Part shown: positions 63,716-64,000 of the stretch, one piece after another
Numbering within the stretch: position 1 is the stretch's first letter
Layout of the letters: each line of letters opens with the position of its first letter
NCBI RefSeq assembly: GCF_048773025.1
Contig: NC_133548.1
Span: forward strand, 29,884,001-29,948,000
Length of the DNA stretch: 64,000 nucleotides
DNA from: Camelus bactrianus
Lineage: Eukaryota > Chordata > Mammalia > Artiodactyla > Camelidae
Reading direction: 5' to 3'
The notes under the pieces: generated by a model
The model's input: the letters and a program-made list of their open reading frames with translations, nothing else
Told to the model about the DNA's origin: nothing
Databases searched by the model: none
Made by a program: the position numbers and the translations under genes

Positions 63716-64000
63716 AAAATTCTGGTTTTTCTATCAGTAAACTTTTCATTTTAAAATGGTGCTTATAGAAGAAAAATGTTGTAATTTTCTAAGTGTCTTG
63801 GGGGATTAAAAAGTATATTAATATATATATATATAAATTTTAATGCAAGTAGCTTAACTTAAAATATACCAGAAATCGAATTACTATTCAAATTTTTCTT
63901 TGCAAATCATCTTTAATTATGAGTCTGCTGAACCTCAGAAAATCTGACCTCAGTGCTATGCAGTGTGGCTTCACTGCCGGAAAAAACCTGGCCAGGCTCA

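Overview
This is mammalian nuclear DNA, AT-rich and mostly intronic, with L1, L2, MIR, MER5-type and LTR fossils of the usual eutherian kinds. One element narrows the lineage. The SINE at 40860-41013 has a tRNA-like head, a TAAATAAATAAACCTAATTAC-type tail and a perfect 18-bp target-site duplication. I recognise it as the camelid (vic-1 type) SINE, so the likely host is a camel, llama or alpaca. No ruminant BovA/Bov-B or pig PRE-1 element was seen.

Two host genes are present on opposite strands, one nested inside the other. MUC15 (mucin 15, a small membrane mucin) runs on the + strand. Its whole coding sequence is here in three exons (1005-1692, 3646-3795, 5684-5844), giving an intact 332-residue protein, followed by a 3' UTR. 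ANO3 (anoctamin 3, a TMEM16-family membrane protein) runs on the - strand across almost the whole window. Ten consecutive coding exons lie between 58121 and 7193. They join in frame into 338 residues that cover the cytoplasmic N-terminal dimerisation region, the first transmembrane helix, the first extracellular loop and the start of the second helix. Both ends of ANO3 lie outside the window. MUC15 therefore sits in the ANO3 intron that follows the 7193-7253 exon.

Layout: 1-963 is upstream of the MUC15 coding exons, with a 235-bp purine tract. 964-6835 is MUC15, with a second poly(A) candidate at 7888. 7193-58121 holds the ANO3 exons separated by introns of 0.6 to 11 kb. Those introns contain several L1 fragments (the longest is 53683-57595), many L2 and MIR pieces, MER5-like DNA transposon remnants, four solo LTRs clustered between 29962 and 36216, the camelid SINE, microsatellites and two clear inverted repeats. 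58122-64000 is ANO3 intron with a long L2 copy, a G-rich purine tract and a short, young-looking polyadenylated retroposed fragment.

No prokaryote-type operon, CRISPR array, rRNA or true tRNA gene is present. I found no convincing new gene system. The best candidates for a second look are a 45-bp-arm inverted repeat whose two mismatches become G.U pairs in the ANO3 transcript, the MUC15/ANO3 antisense overlap at the MUC15 3' end, repeats placed close to ANO3 splice donors, and the solo-LTR cluster with one sense-oriented LTR poly(A) signal. Most other open reading frames are antisense or chance frames in repeats and introns.
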